Origin: Thalassobius sp034670005
GTDB taxonomy: Bacteria > Pseudomonadota > Alphaproteobacteria > Rhodobacterales > Rhodobacteraceae
Direction of reading: 5' to 3'
Length of the DNA stretch: 64,000 nucleotides
NCBI RefSeq assembly: GCF_034670005.1
Contig: NZ_JAXMOH010000001.1
Span: 124,001 to 188,000, forward strand
The number at the start of each line of letters is the position of its first letter. Position 1 is the stretch's first letter. Shown here piece by piece: positions 25,423-33,910 of this stretch. The notes under the pieces were generated by a model. The model worked only from the letters and a program-made list of their open reading frames with translations. It was not told where the DNA came from and made no database searches. The position numbers and the translations under genes are program-made.

Positions 25423-25590
25423 ATGCCGAAAATACGTGTCTGCGAAGCCGAGGAAATATTGGCCGAGGCAGAGGGCGACTTTTGCGAGTGCGGCGCGGTT
25501 CCTGAAGAGGGAAGCGAATACTGCTTCATTTGTGGGTCGTATTGGGAAGACGTGGCTCGCGGCGTTTTCAGCGACTTGGAAGAAGATTGA
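25423..25590 (+). CDS. small zinc-ribbon protein
   Basis: 55 residues, acidic. CECG and CFIC flank a short loop (DFCECGAVPEEGSEYCFICG), a rubredoxin-like zinc ribbon. It sits 2 bases after the large terminase stop. Function unknown; not part of the standard Mu set. Confidence 0.55.
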   Translation: MPKIRVCEAEEILAEAEGDFCECGAVPEEGSEYCFICGSYWEDVARGVFSDLEED

Positions 25591-25611
25591 AGGCGGCGGA
25601 AGGAAAACATT

Positions 25612-27258
25612 ATGGCTAAAACTCCCCAGCTTCTCGACCAATACGGCCGCCCGGTGGAACGGCAGAGCCTGACTGAGGAAATCTCGGCGCCAACCATCGG
25701 CGGTGTACGCTCTCCGATTTCGGGCTATCCGGCAGACGGTCTGGACCCGCTGCGGCTGGCCGCGATCCTGCGCGAGGCCGATATGGGCGATCCCGTACGC
25801 TATCTGGAACTGGCCGAAACGATCGAGGAGCGCGATCCACACTACCTGGGCGTTTTGGGCACCCGCAAACGTTCGGTCAGTCAGATCGACATAACCGTGA
25901 AACCCGGCGGCGACAGCGAGGTCGAGGAAAAGCAGGCGCAGGCGGTGCGCGACTGGCTGGACCGGGACGAGCTGACGGATGAGTTGTTCGACATCCTGGA
26001 CGCGATCGGCAAGGGGTATTCCTTCACCGAGATCATTTGGGACACATCCGAGGGTCAATGGCTGCCCAACCGCCTGGAGTACCGCGATCCGCGCTGGTTC
26101 CGCTTTGCGCGCCACGATCTGGCCACGCCTATGATGCTGGGCGAGACGGGTCAGGAAGAACCTCTCAAGGCCTACAAGTTCATCTTTGCCAAGATGAAGG
26201 CAAAATCCGGCCTGGTCGCGCGTTCCGGATTGGCGCGTGTTGCCGCCTGGGGATGGATGTTCAAGGCCTATACTCAACGCGACTGGGCGATCTTCACCCA
26301 AACCTATGGTCAGCCTCTGCGCGTGGGCAAGTACCACCAGGGCGCCAGCAAGCAGGATCGGGATACCTTGTTCCGGGCGGTCGCCAACATCGCGGGCGAT
26401 TGCGCAGCCATCATCCCCGAGTCGATGATGATCGAGTTCATCCAGACCGGCAATATCGGCGCGGCGCACCAGCTCTACCTGGAACGGTCCGAATGGCTGG
26501 ACAAGCAGGTCTCCAAGGCGGTTCTGGGTCAGACCTCGACCACGGACGCGGTAACGGGCGGGCTTGGGTCGGGCAAAGAGCATCGCGAAGTGCAGGAAGA
26601 TATCGAGCGGGCCGATTGCAAAGCATTGCAGTCCATCCTGAACCGGGATCTGGTCCGGCCCTGGATCGATCTGGAATACGGCCCCCAAAAGACCTATCCC
26701 CGGATCATCATCGGCCGACCGGAAGAAGAAGACCTCAAAGCGTTCTCGGACGCGATCGGGCCGATGATCGACCGCGGGCTGAAAGTGAAGGCCTCCGAGG
26801 TCCATACGAAATTCGGCCTGTCGAACCCCGACGATAGCGACGAAATCCTGACCCCCGCGACCAAATCCGCACCGCAGGAGCAAACTTCGCCGCCGGGTGC
26901 GGACGTCGTGGCCGCTCAAAGCGCCGTTAAACACCCATTGAATACCCTTCTCGGACTTTCCGGGGGCGTTGGCGCAGTTCAGACGCAAAGCGTCTCAGCG
27001 GGCCTCTCAGCGGCTCATGACCCGGTGGCTGTCTGGGCGGACCGGATGGCGACAGAGGCCACCGCCCCGATGCTGGGCCTGATCGAGCAGATCGAGGTGA
27101 TGCTGAGCCATGCGGAATCGCTTGAGGAATTCCGCGAAATGCTGACGGCTGGCTTCCCTGATCTTGATACCGGGAAGTTGGCGCAAGTGATGGCGATGGG
27201 CCTGATGACGGCCCATGCCGCCGGGCGGTCAGAGATCGAGGACGAGGCGGATGACTGA
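25612..27258 (+). CDS. portal protein (DUF935, Mu gp29-like)
   Basis: 548 residues, DUF935 family, the dodecameric portal of Mu-like heads. Landmarks: LREADMGDPVRYLELAETIE, then EERDPHYLGVLGTRKRSV, and the central VAAWGWMFKAYTQRDWAIFT. AAGGA is 8 bases before the ATG. Overlaps the head morphogenesis gene by 8 bases. Confidence 0.93.
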   Translation: MAKTPQLLDQYGRPVERQSLTEEISAPTIGGVRSPISGYPADGLDPLRLAAILREADMGDPVRYLELAETIEERDPHYLGVLGTRKRSVSQIDITVKPGGDSEVEEKQAQAVRDWLDRDELTDELFDILDAIGKGYSFTEIIWDTSEGQWLPNRLEYRDPRWFRFARHDLATPMMLGETGQEEPLKAYKFIFAKMKAKSGLVARSGLARVAAWGWMFKAYTQRDWAIFTQTYGQPLRVGKYHQGASKQDRDTLFRAVANIAGDCAAIIPESMMIEFIQTGNIGAAHQLYLERSEWLDKQVSKAVLGQTSTTDAVTGGLGSGKEHREVQEDIERADCKALQSILNRDLVRPWIDLEYGPQKTYPRIIIGRPEEEDLKAFSDAIGPMIDRGLKVKASEVHTKFGLSNPDDSDEILTPATKSAPQEQTSPPGADVVAAQSAVKHPLNTLLGLSGGVGAVQTQSVSAGLSAAHDPVAVWADRMATEATAPMLGLIEQIEVMLSHAESLEEFREMLTAGFPDLDTGKLAQVMAMGLMTAHAAGRSEIEDEADD

Positions 27259-28405
27259 GGCGGTCCGGGCCGCGTTTCGCAAGCCATTTGCCGAACAGGT
27301 CGCGGCGTTCCGTCTGCGGCTTGGGAATCTGGTTCCGACCTCACGCTGGGATGATCTGTGGCAACAGCAGCATGATCGCGCCTTCATGGTGGCGGGTGCC
27401 ACCAAGGCCGATCTGTTGGCCGATCTGGCCACAGCCGTGGACAAGGCGATTTCCGACGGCACCGGGCTGGAGGCGTTCCGCAATGATTTCCGGGCCATCG
27501 TGGAAAAGCACGGCTGGCACGGCTGGACCGGCGAAGGCACCGCCAAGGGCGAAGCCTGGCGCACCAGGGTGATCTATCGCACCAACCTGCGCAGCTCCTA
27601 TATGGCGGGGCGATATGCGCAGCTGGTCGAAGGCGGGTTCAGGTTCTGGGTCTATCGCCACGGCGGATCGCTGGAACCGCGCATCGTGCATCTGGGCTGG
27701 GACGGATTGATCCTGCCGCCGGATCATCCGTTCTGGGCGCAGCACTACCCGCCGAATGACTGGGGGTGCTCGTGCCGCGCATTCGGTGCCCGAACTCTGG
27801 CCGGTGCCATCCGAAAGGGCGGCAACCCCGGACTGAAGCTACAGCCTGGATGGGATCGCATTGACGCCAAAACTGGCGCCCCCGCCGGAATCGGCAAGGG
27901 CTGGGCCTATGCGCCGGGAGCCAGCGTGGCCGAGACCGTGAATGCCCTGACCCCCAAACTCGATCAACTGCCGGAGCAGCTTTCGATCGATCTCATCCAA
28001 AGCTGGCTAACAGAAAACCTGTTTGGTGCTTGGCTGGATAAGCCATCAGGACAATGGCCGCTGGCCCGCTTGTCAGAGGAGCTGGCCTCAGAGATTGGAG
28101 CAAAGACCCAGATCGCGAGCCTGTCCGCGCAAACTGCGAAGAAGCAGCTACGGGAGCATCCAGAGCTTTCGGTTTTCGATTATGCTCACGCCCAGCAGGT
28201 CGTGGCTCAGGCGACTGAGATCATCCGTGATGGCGAAAAGAACCTGATCTTCGTGAAAGAACCACCCGACGCAAGCGGCCATGTCTTGGTGGTTAAGGCA
28301 ACGGTGACAGGTGAAGGACTGTTCGTTACCAGTTTCCGCCGACTGAGCGCTGACCCAGCGGTGCGAGATCGCGTGTTGCGACGTCTGAGGAGAAAGGGAA
28401 ATTAG
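27251..28405 (+). CDS. Mu F-like head morphogenesis protein with C-terminal toxin-like domain
   Basis: 384 residues. Residues 20-200 are the MuF minor head domain with its WGCSCRAFGAR motif and preceding HPFWAQHYPPNDWG. After a linker rich in short helices, residues 255-384 form an extra domain (HPELSVFDYAHAQQVVAQAT, KNLIFVKEPPDASGHVLVVK) whose beta pattern resembles the PBECR/RelE-like nuclease domains known to be fused to MuF proteins. Such domains may be injected with the DNA as effectors. The domain call is inference. Confidence 0.82.
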   Translation: MTEAVRAAFRKPFAEQVAAFRLRLGNLVPTSRWDDLWQQQHDRAFMVAGATKADLLADLATAVDKAISDGTGLEAFRNDFRAIVEKHGWHGWTGEGTAKGEAWRTRVIYRTNLRSSYMAGRYAQLVEGGFRFWVYRHGGSLEPRIVHLGWDGLILPPDHPFWAQHYPPNDWGCSCRAFGARTLAGAIRKGGNPGLKLQPGWDRIDAKTGAPAGIGKGWAYAPGASVAETVNALTPKLDQLPEQLSIDLIQSWLTENLFGAWLDKPSGQWPLARLSEELASEIGAKTQIASLSAQTAKKQLREHPELSVFDYAHAQQVVAQATEIIRDGEKNLIFVKEPPDASGHVLVVKATVTGEGLFVTSFRRLSADPAVRDRVLRRLRRKGN

Positions 28406-28523
28406 CAGGCGGCAGGGCCCCGCAACCCGGTTTCCCGGAAACCCTGCATAGCACTCCGATCCGAAGATCGTGTTACGGCCGCGAGAATATTACCGTGTCA
28501 CGCCTGCTAAAGGGAATATAGCC

Positions 28524-29033
28524 ATGATCGACGCCAAAATCAACGACACCGCGTCGGACGGTCTGGATCGGATTGCCCGCGCTCTGCTGGATCTCACACC
28601 GGTCTGGTACGACATTGGCGAAGACCTTCTGGTCTCTCACCAGGATCGCATCGCACGGGGGGAACGGCCGGACGGCGCGTCCTTTGCACCCCGCTCCCCA
28701 ACCACTCTGAAACGCTACAAGAAACTTGGCCTCAGCTATGGCCCGCCACTGAACCTGAGCGGCGATATGCGTCAAGGGCTGCATTACAGTGTTACGCCTG
28801 GCGCGCTGGAACTGGGGTCCAGCGCCATCCAGTCCGCCGTGATGCAGTTCGGGGCCAAGAAAGGCGCCTTCGGGTCCTACCAGGGCAAAGGATTTGGCGA
28901 GACCACGCCCACCATCTCGATCCCTTGGGGCGATATTCCGGCCCGGCCGTTTCTGGGGCTTTCGGATGACGATCAGGACGCAATCACCGCAGCTGTCGGT
29001 GAATGGTTGGTCAAGATCACCGACGAGGATTGA
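28524..29033 (+). CDS. virion morphogenesis protein (Mu G-like)
   Basis: 169 residues, phage virion morphogenesis family (Mu gpG), a head-completion or tail-joining factor. Landmarks: RIARGERPDGASFAPRSPTT, LNLSGDMRQGLHYSV, and IPARPFLGLSDDDQDAI. ATG 28524 follows AAAGGGAA; the upstream GTG at 28470 is less likely. Confidence 0.85.
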   Translation: MIDAKINDTASDGLDRIARALLDLTPVWYDIGEDLLVSHQDRIARGERPDGASFAPRSPTTLKRYKKLGLSYGPPLNLSGDMRQGLHYSVTPGALELGSSAIQSAVMQFGAKKGAFGSYQGKGFGETTPTISIPWGDIPARPFLGLSDDDQDAITAAVGEWLVKITDED

Positions 29034-29084
29034 CCGCCGCCCGAATAGGCGGCACGGTTGGGACGGGTCGGAAATAGCGCCACC

Positions 29085-29100
29085 CCGCAAACCCTTGCGG
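29085..29100. promoter_or_regulatory. late-activator dyad before the capsid genes
   Basis: CCGCAA-ACCC-TTGCGG, preceded by two more C residues, matches the 19802 site in the pattern CCCGCAAA-N2-CTTGCGG. It lies in the 106-base gap before the protease gene, the place of the Mu PI late promoter. A 12-bp palindrome CAGTCATGACTG (29110-29121) follows. Confidence 0.6.
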
Positions 29101-29139
29101 ATTACTTGGCAGTCATGACTGGGCGATGATCGTCCTATC

Positions 29140-30204
29140 ATGAACAGACAAACCCCCACCATCGCCCTGATGAGCGCCCAAAACCTGCCGCTGTTGCAGG
29201 ACGACGCAACTGCGCCCGAATGGGTGCATCTGCTGCCCGCAGTTTCTGGCGCCATCCAGACCGGGGACCAGCGAGGACCATACCATGTAACCGATGCCAA
29301 CCAGGTGATCGAGCTGAGCTTCGCGGAAAGCGACCGGCTGCCGATCGATGAAAACCACGCCACCGATCTTGCCGCGCCGAAGGGCCATCCCAGCCCGGCG
29401 CGGGGTTGGATCGTCGAAATGCAGGCCCGCGAAGACGGCATTTGGGGCCGCGTCGAATGGAGCAAGGACGGCGCAGCCCTCGTCTCTGGTCGCGCCTACC
29501 GCGCGCTCAGCCCCGTCATCACCCATGACAAATCCAAGAGGATCGGCCGCATTTTGCGGGCGAGCCTCGTCAACGTGCCCAACCTGCGCGGCCTGGTCGC
29601 GCTCAACCATCAAGAACAGGAACCTGAAATGGACTTTCTGCAACGTATGGCCGAGCTGCTCGGCCTGGCCAAGGATGCCTCCGAAGAGGATGTAACCACC
29701 GCCCTGCAATCCCGCCTAGGCGGCAACGATGGCGAAACCGCTCTGCAATCGCAGATGGGCGAGATCGCCGTCGCCCTGGGCCTGACTACCGAAGCCGATC
29801 ACACCGCCATTCTGAATGCCGCCCAGACATCGGGCGGTGAGGATGGCGAAACCATCGTTGCCCTGCAGGCCGAGCTGAAGGATCTGGCAACCGAACTGAA
29901 TGGCATCAAGCTGGGCGGCGCTCGGGATAAGGCCACCGCCTTTGTCGACAAGGCCATCGCGGATCGCCGCGTCGGTGTGGTGCCGCTGCGCGACAAGTAC
30001 ATCGCCATGCACATGAAGGATGCGACCGGCACTGAAGAGCTGATCAATGCCTTCCCCCGGCTCGATAACTCCCACACCGCGCTGGAACCGCCCACGCCCA
30101 AGGATGGCGAAGTCGCTCTGAACGCCGAACAGCGTCAGGCCGCCGTCCTGCTGGGCATCCCCGAAAAAGACTATGCCGCTCAGCTTGCAGCCGAGCAGCG
30201 CTAA
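29140..30204 (+). CDS. head maturation protease with scaffold (Mu gpI-like)
   Basis: 354 residues. The N-terminal 160 residues are the phage I protease domain (LPIDENHATDLAAPKGHPSP, ARGWIVEMQAREDGIWGRVE, then RAYRALSPVI). The C-terminal 190 residues are a helical scaffold region with coiled coil and QAELKDLATELNGIK. In Mu the scaffold is also made alone from an internal start; see 29629. The Shine-Dalgarno for ATG 29140 is poor. Confidence 0.88.
   Translation: MNRQTPTIALMSAQNLPLLQDDATAPEWVHLLPAVSGAIQTGDQRGPYHVTDANQVIELSFAESDRLPIDENHATDLAAPKGHPSPARGWIVEMQAREDGIWGRVEWSKDGAALVSGRAYRALSPVITHDKSKRIGRILRASLVNVPNLRGLVALNHQEQEPEMDFLQRMAELLGLAKDASEEDVTTALQSRLGGNDGETALQSQMGEIAVALGLTTEADHTAILNAAQTSGGEDGETIVALQAELKDLATELNGIKLGGARDKATAFVDKAIADRRVGVVPLRDKYIAMHMKDATGTEELINAFPRLDNSHTALEPPTPKDGEVALNAEQRQAAVLLGIPEKDYAAQLAAEQR
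29629..30204 (+). CDS. probable separate scaffold product from internal start (Mu gpZ-like)
   Basis: In-frame ATG 29629 (MDFLQRMAELLGLAKDASEE) preceded by AGGAA at 6-base spacing would give a 191-residue scaffold without the protease, exactly at the domain boundary. Nested scaffold genes are known for Mu (I/Z) and lambda (C/Nu3). Inferred, not shown. Confidence 0.55.
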   Translation: MDFLQRMAELLGLAKDASEEDVTTALQSRLGGNDGETALQSQMGEIAVALGLTTEADHTAILNAAQTSGGEDGETIVALQAELKDLATELNGIKLGGARDKATAFVDKAIADRRVGVVPLRDKYIAMHMKDATGTEELINAFPRLDNSHTALEPPTPKDGEVALNAEQRQAAVLLGIPEKDYAAQLAAEQR

Positions 30205-30219
30205 CCCGGAGGCCGTCAC

Positions 30220-30651
30220 ATGACCGCACTGACCGCAGACCGCAACACGCCGCGCTATGAGGGCGACATTCGCCAGGGTGGCGTTGCGGCATCCACGAAA
30301 ATCTTCGGCGGGGCCATCGTCATGCGCAACGCCGCTGGCTACCTGACCAAGGGCCAGACCGCTACCGGATTGGTCGGCGTCGGCCGCGCCGAGGAGCAGG
30401 TGGACAATTCCGCCGGTGCCAATGGCGCGCTGAACATCGACTACCGGCCCGGCAGTCACCGCTACGCCAATTCGGCAAGCACGGACGAAATCACCGCCGC
30501 CGATATCGGGGCCAAATGTTACGCCGTGGATGACCAGACCGTCGCAAAGACCGATGGCACCTCCACCCGATCCCCCGCCGGCATTGTCGATGACGTGGAC
30601 GCCCTGGGCGTCTGGGTCCGCTTCGACGAAGCCCTGACCAACGCATCCTAA
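30220..30651 (+). CDS. putative capsid decoration protein
   Basis: 143 residues, beta-rich, Gly/Ala/Asp-rich, between scaffold and major head protein where Mu-like siphophages keep a decoration or stabilising protein. Landmarks: MTALTADRNTPRYEGDIRQG and VDDQTVAKTDGTSTRSPAGI. GGAGG precedes the ATG. The decoration role is inferred from position and similarity to Mu-like prophage proteins. Confidence 0.72.
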   Translation: MTALTADRNTPRYEGDIRQGGVAASTKIFGGAIVMRNAAGYLTKGQTATGLVGVGRAEEQVDNSAGANGALNIDYRPGSHRYANSASTDEITAADIGAKCYAVDDQTVAKTDGTSTRSPAGIVDDVDALGVWVRFDEALTNAS

Positions 30652-30663
30652 GGAGACCGATAG

Positions 30664-31557
30664 ATGCTTGTGAATGCAGCAAACCTGAACGCCCTGCGCA
30701 TCGGTTTTTCGACGGCCTTCCAGAATGGACTTGGTCAGCACCAGTCGCAGTACGATCGCATCGCGACCACCGTTCCAGCAACCCAGAAGGAACAGAAATA
30801 CGGCTGGTTGGGCAAGGTCCCGAATATGCGCAAATGGATTGGTCCCCGCGCAGTGCAGAACCTGTCGCAGTCGGACTATGCAATCAAGGAAGAACCCTGG
30901 GAACTGACCATCGGCGTCGATCGGGACGATATCGAGACCGACAACCTCGGGATCTACACGCCAATGTTCTCTGAATTGGGGCGGTCGACAGCGGCAAACA
31001 AGGACATGCTGGTATTTGAACTGCTGAAGTCTGGTTTTGCCACCACATGCTACGACGGCCAGTATTTCTTTGATACGGACCACCCGGTGCTGGACGCGGC
31101 CGGTGAGGAGGCTTCGGTCGCCAATACCGACGGCGGGTCTGGCACCCCGTGGTTCCTGCTCGATGTGAACCGAGCCCTGAAGCCGGTCATCTTCCAGGTC
31201 CGCAAGGACGATGAATTCGTGCCGATGGACGACCTGACATCAGGCAACGTGTTCCGGAACAAGGAGTTCGAATACGGTGTCGATGCCCGCTACAACGCCG
31301 GGTTCGGCTTCTGGCAGTTCGCCTGGGGGTCGAAGCAGACATTGGATGCCGCTCATTACGCCACTGCCCGCGCGGCCCTGACCGGCATGAAAGGCGACCA
31401 CGGTCGCCCGCTCGGCCTGATGCCCAACCTGTTGGTCGTCCCCCCCGCGCTGGAAAGCGCCGGTCGCAAGCTGCTGAATTCCGAAAACGGATCGGGCGGC
31501 GAAACCAACGAGTGGAAAGGCACGGCCGAACTGCTCGTCGTGCCGTGGCTGGCGTAA
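30664..31557 (+). CDS. major head subunit (Mu gpT-like)
   Basis: 297 residues, Mu gpT family, capsid shell protein. Landmarks: NALRIGFSTAFQNGLGQ at the N-terminus, YGWLGKVPNMRKWIGPRAVQ, and DGQYFFDTDHPVLD. An excellent AAGGAGA lies 7 bases before the ATG, fitting the high expression expected. Confidence 0.93.
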   Translation: MLVNAANLNALRIGFSTAFQNGLGQHQSQYDRIATTVPATQKEQKYGWLGKVPNMRKWIGPRAVQNLSQSDYAIKEEPWELTIGVDRDDIETDNLGIYTPMFSELGRSTAANKDMLVFELLKSGFATTCYDGQYFFDTDHPVLDAAGEEASVANTDGGSGTPWFLLDVNRALKPVIFQVRKDDEFVPMDDLTSGNVFRNKEFEYGVDARYNAGFGFWQFAWGSKQTLDAAHYATARAALTGMKGDHGRPLGLMPNLLVVPPALESAGRKLLNSENGSGGETNEWKGTAELLVVPWLA

Positions 31558-31572
31558 GGGGGGAACTGAGCG

Positions 31573-31872
31573 ATGACCGATAAAACCCCCGAACGCGCCG
31601 CGCTGGAAGCCCGCGCTGCAGAGATGAAACTGACCTTCCCCGCCAATATCGGCGACACCAAACTGGCCGAGCGGATCGCAACGGCCGAGGCCAAAGAAGC
31701 CGAACCGGTGCCCGTTCTGCGCGTCATCGGTCCGGCGAAAGGGTTCCGCCGCGCGGGCCGGTCCTTTGGGGCAGAGACCGTCGATATCCCGCTGGCCGAT
31801 CTGAGCGCGGCGGAGATCTCCGCGCTGGAAGACGAACCGAACCTGATCACCGCCCGGATCGACACCGAATAG
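31573..31872 (+). CDS. FluMu N-terminal-domain protein
   Basis: 99 residues. The C-terminal half matches the Mu-like FluMu_N domain: VLRVIGPAKGFRRAGRSFG and LSAAEISALEDEPNLITARI. The N-terminal part, with KLTFPANIGDTKLAERIATA, resembles the small helix-extended-loop motif of head-tail proteins. Exact role unknown. Confidence 0.75.
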   Translation: MTDKTPERAALEARAAEMKLTFPANIGDTKLAERIATAEAKEAEPVPVLRVIGPAKGFRRAGRSFGAETVDIPLADLSAAEISALEDEPNLITARIDTE

Positions 31873-31917
31873 CAGCCATCTTCATCCCGGCTGCCCATGC
31901 TCTGGCAACAGGGCCTG

Positions 31918-31945
31918 CCTGGCGGCGGCGCAATCCGCCGCCAGG
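31918..31945 (+). terminator. strong 11-bp hairpin between head and tail genes
   Basis: CCTGGCGGCGG, loop CGCAAT, then CCGCCGCCAGG: a perfect 11-bp GC stem in the 97-base gap. There is no T tract, so it is more likely an attenuator or an mRNA-stabilising processing site than a full terminator. Confidence 0.55.
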
Positions 31946-31969
31946 ACCTCATGAACCGCCGGAGCCAAC

Positions 31970-32398
31970 ATGTCCTACACCTCTTTGACAGACCTGACCG
32001 ACCGCTACGGTGAACGGCTGCTGATTGATCTGACCGATCGGGCTGAAGTGGCCAGCGGTGTGATTGACGCGGATGTGGTTGATCGGGCGCTGGCCGATGC
32101 TGACGCATTGATCGACGGTTATCTGGCGGCCCGTTATGTGCTGCCGCTGGCCCAAACCCCTGACCTCGTGGCTTCGCTTGCCCAAGTCATCACCGTCTGG
32201 AACCTGCACGTTTACGAGCCAAATCCCAAAATCGAAGCCGACTACAAGGCGGCGATCCGATCTTTGGAAGCGATCAGCAAGGGTGCGATCCGCCTGTCTG
32301 TCGCCGGAATCGAACCGGCCGGCGACGGCGGTGGCGGCGCTGTCGTCACCGATCGCGAACGACCGATGACCGCCGCGAACCTGAAGGGCTTCATCTGA
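31970..32398 (+). CDS. head-tail connector (DUF1320, Mu gp36-like)
   Basis: 142 residues of the DUF1320 family. Landmarks: SYTSLTDLTDRYGERLLIDL at the start and DADALIDGYLAARYVLPLA. These are neck proteins binding below the portal. One-base overlap couples it to the next gene. Confidence 0.87.
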   Translation: MSYTSLTDLTDRYGERLLIDLTDRAEVASGVIDADVVDRALADADALIDGYLAARYVLPLAQTPDLVASLAQVITVWNLHVYEPNPKIEADYKAAIRSLEAISKGAIRLSVAGIEPAGDGGGGAVVTDRERPMTAANLKGFI

Positions 32399-32829
32399 TG
32401 CTGGACGCTGTCCAAACCCGGCTGGCGGCGCGCATCCCGGATCTGGCGGGCCGCGTTCATGACGCCGCCGATTTTACCGAGATGCTGCGCCGGGGCGGTT
32501 CCCCGACCGCAATGCCGGCCGCCTATATCATGCCGGCCGCGATGATCGGCAGGCAGCCCGGCGGGGTCACCGGTCTGTTCGTACAGGAATACACCGAGTC
32601 GATCAGTGTGGTCCTGGTCTTTGGCTCCACCGAGCCCCGGGCGACCCGGGCGTTCAAGCGCCTGCGACCGTTCATTTTCGACGTGATCGAAGCCATCGCC
32701 GGCTGGACCCCCGGCGGCACGGCCGGCGTCTATCAATTAGCCCGGGGCGCGGTGCTGGGCGTTGGCGAAGGCCGCCTGACCTATCAACTCGATTTTACCA
32801 TCTTCGACCAACTGAGGATCGCCACATGA
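32398..32829 (+). CDS. tail terminator / gp37-like neck protein
   Basis: 143 residues resembling Mu gp37 (DUF1834-like) and tail-terminator proteins. The central strand pattern QEYTESISVVLVFGS and the end RLTYQLDFTIFDQ are typical. It caps the tail tube before head joining. Inferred from family and position. Confidence 0.75.
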   Translation: MLDAVQTRLAARIPDLAGRVHDAADFTEMLRRGGSPTAMPAAYIMPAAMIGRQPGGVTGLFVQEYTESISVVLVFGSTEPRATRAFKRLRPFIFDVIEAIAGWTPGGTAGVYQLARGAVLGVGEGRLTYQLDFTIFDQLRIAT

Positions 32830-32972
32830 CCCAGAAGCCGAAAACACCTCCGCTGCCCGCCAAGGGAGGCAGCTACACCGTCGACGGCCGAAACCGTTTG
32901 AAAGCGGCTGTCGAGACAAAACCCGCACCGGCGAATGCCGCCGCAGCCGAAAAGGACGTGAACGATGCCTGA
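32826..32972 (+). CDS. short basic ORF (48 residues)
   Basis: 48 residues, Lys/Pro/Ala-rich (MTQKPKTPPLPAKGGSYTVD at the start), with ATGA overlap upstream and an 8-base overlap with the tail tube gene. Equivalent short Pro/Lys-rich ORFs sit before the tail tube gene in Mu-like phages. Role unknown. Confidence 0.6.
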   Translation: MTQKPKTPPLPAKGGSYTVDGRNRLKAAVETKPAPANAAAAEKDVNDA

Positions 32973-33900
32973 ACCGATTTACTGGCGCGAGAAGATCCTG
33001 GTGGCCAAGATCGAAACCACCTACGGCGTGGATGCCGCCCCTTCCGGGGCCGAAGCGATCCTTGCCAAGGACATCCGGCTGATGCCGATGGAAGGCAATG
33101 ACATCGAGCGCGATCTTGAATTGCCCTGGGACGGCAACCCCGGCACCATCCCGGCCGACCTGCACAGCAAGATCAGTTTCGACGTGGAACTGGAACCTTC
33201 GGGCACGGCGGGCACCGCGCCGGGCTGGGGCGTTCTGCTGCGCATGGCGTCCTGCGCCCAGACCATCGCCGCAGGCACGTCGGTGACCTATAACAAGATT
33301 TCCTCTGGGCGCGAGTCCGGAACGATCCATCTGCTGATCGGCGACACGCTTTACGCGCTGCGCGGCAGCCGGGGCAATTGCAAGATCGATGTTTCCGCCT
33401 CGGGCATCCCCTATCTGAAATTCGAGTTCACCGGCCTGTGGACCAAACCCGCCGAATCCACCCGTCCAACGCCGGTTCTGACCGGGTTCAAGGACCCCAG
33501 CGTGGCCACCTCGACCAATACGCCTGCATTTACGATCGACGGCACCAGTTTCGTGCTGCGCAGCCTGTCGCTGGATTTTGGCAACAAGGTGGAGCCGCGT
33601 TTCCTGATCGGGGACGAAAGCGTGATCATCACCGAAATGCGCGAAACGATCGAAGCGAAGGTGGTAGCGCAGCCGATTTCGACCTTCGACCCCTTCGCCC
33701 TGGCGCGGGATGCGACCCAGAAGCCGCTGGTGCTGACGCATGGCACCACTGCCGGACGGATTGCGTCCCTGTCTGTACCGACCGCGCAGATGCAGCGCGT
33801 TCAAGGGCTGGAAAATGCCCAGAACATCAAGGAATGGCCGCTGCGCCTGCTGCCGCGTCCCGCCGCTGGCAATGACCAGTTCACCCTGACCCTGACCTGA
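32965..33900 (+). CDS. phage tail tube protein
   Basis: 311 residues matching the tail tube family of siphovirus-type Mu-like phages: EPIYWREKILVAKIETTYGV, then GVLLRMASCAQTI, and a C-terminal Ig-like beta region. There is no contractile sheath gene anywhere in the window, so the tail is predicted to be non-contractile. Overlaps the previous ORF by 8 bases. Confidence 0.82.
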   Translation: MPEPIYWREKILVAKIETTYGVDAAPSGAEAILAKDIRLMPMEGNDIERDLELPWDGNPGTIPADLHSKISFDVELEPSGTAGTAPGWGVLLRMASCAQTIAAGTSVTYNKISSGRESGTIHLLIGDTLYALRGSRGNCKIDVSASGIPYLKFEFTGLWTKPAESTRPTPVLTGFKDPSVATSTNTPAFTIDGTSFVLRSLSLDFGNKVEPRFLIGDESVIITEMRETIEAKVVAQPISTFDPFALARDATQKPLVLTHGTTAGRIASLSVPTAQMQRVQGLENAQNIKEWPLRLLPRPAAGNDQFTLTLT

Positions 33901-33910
33901 CGAGGCCCAA

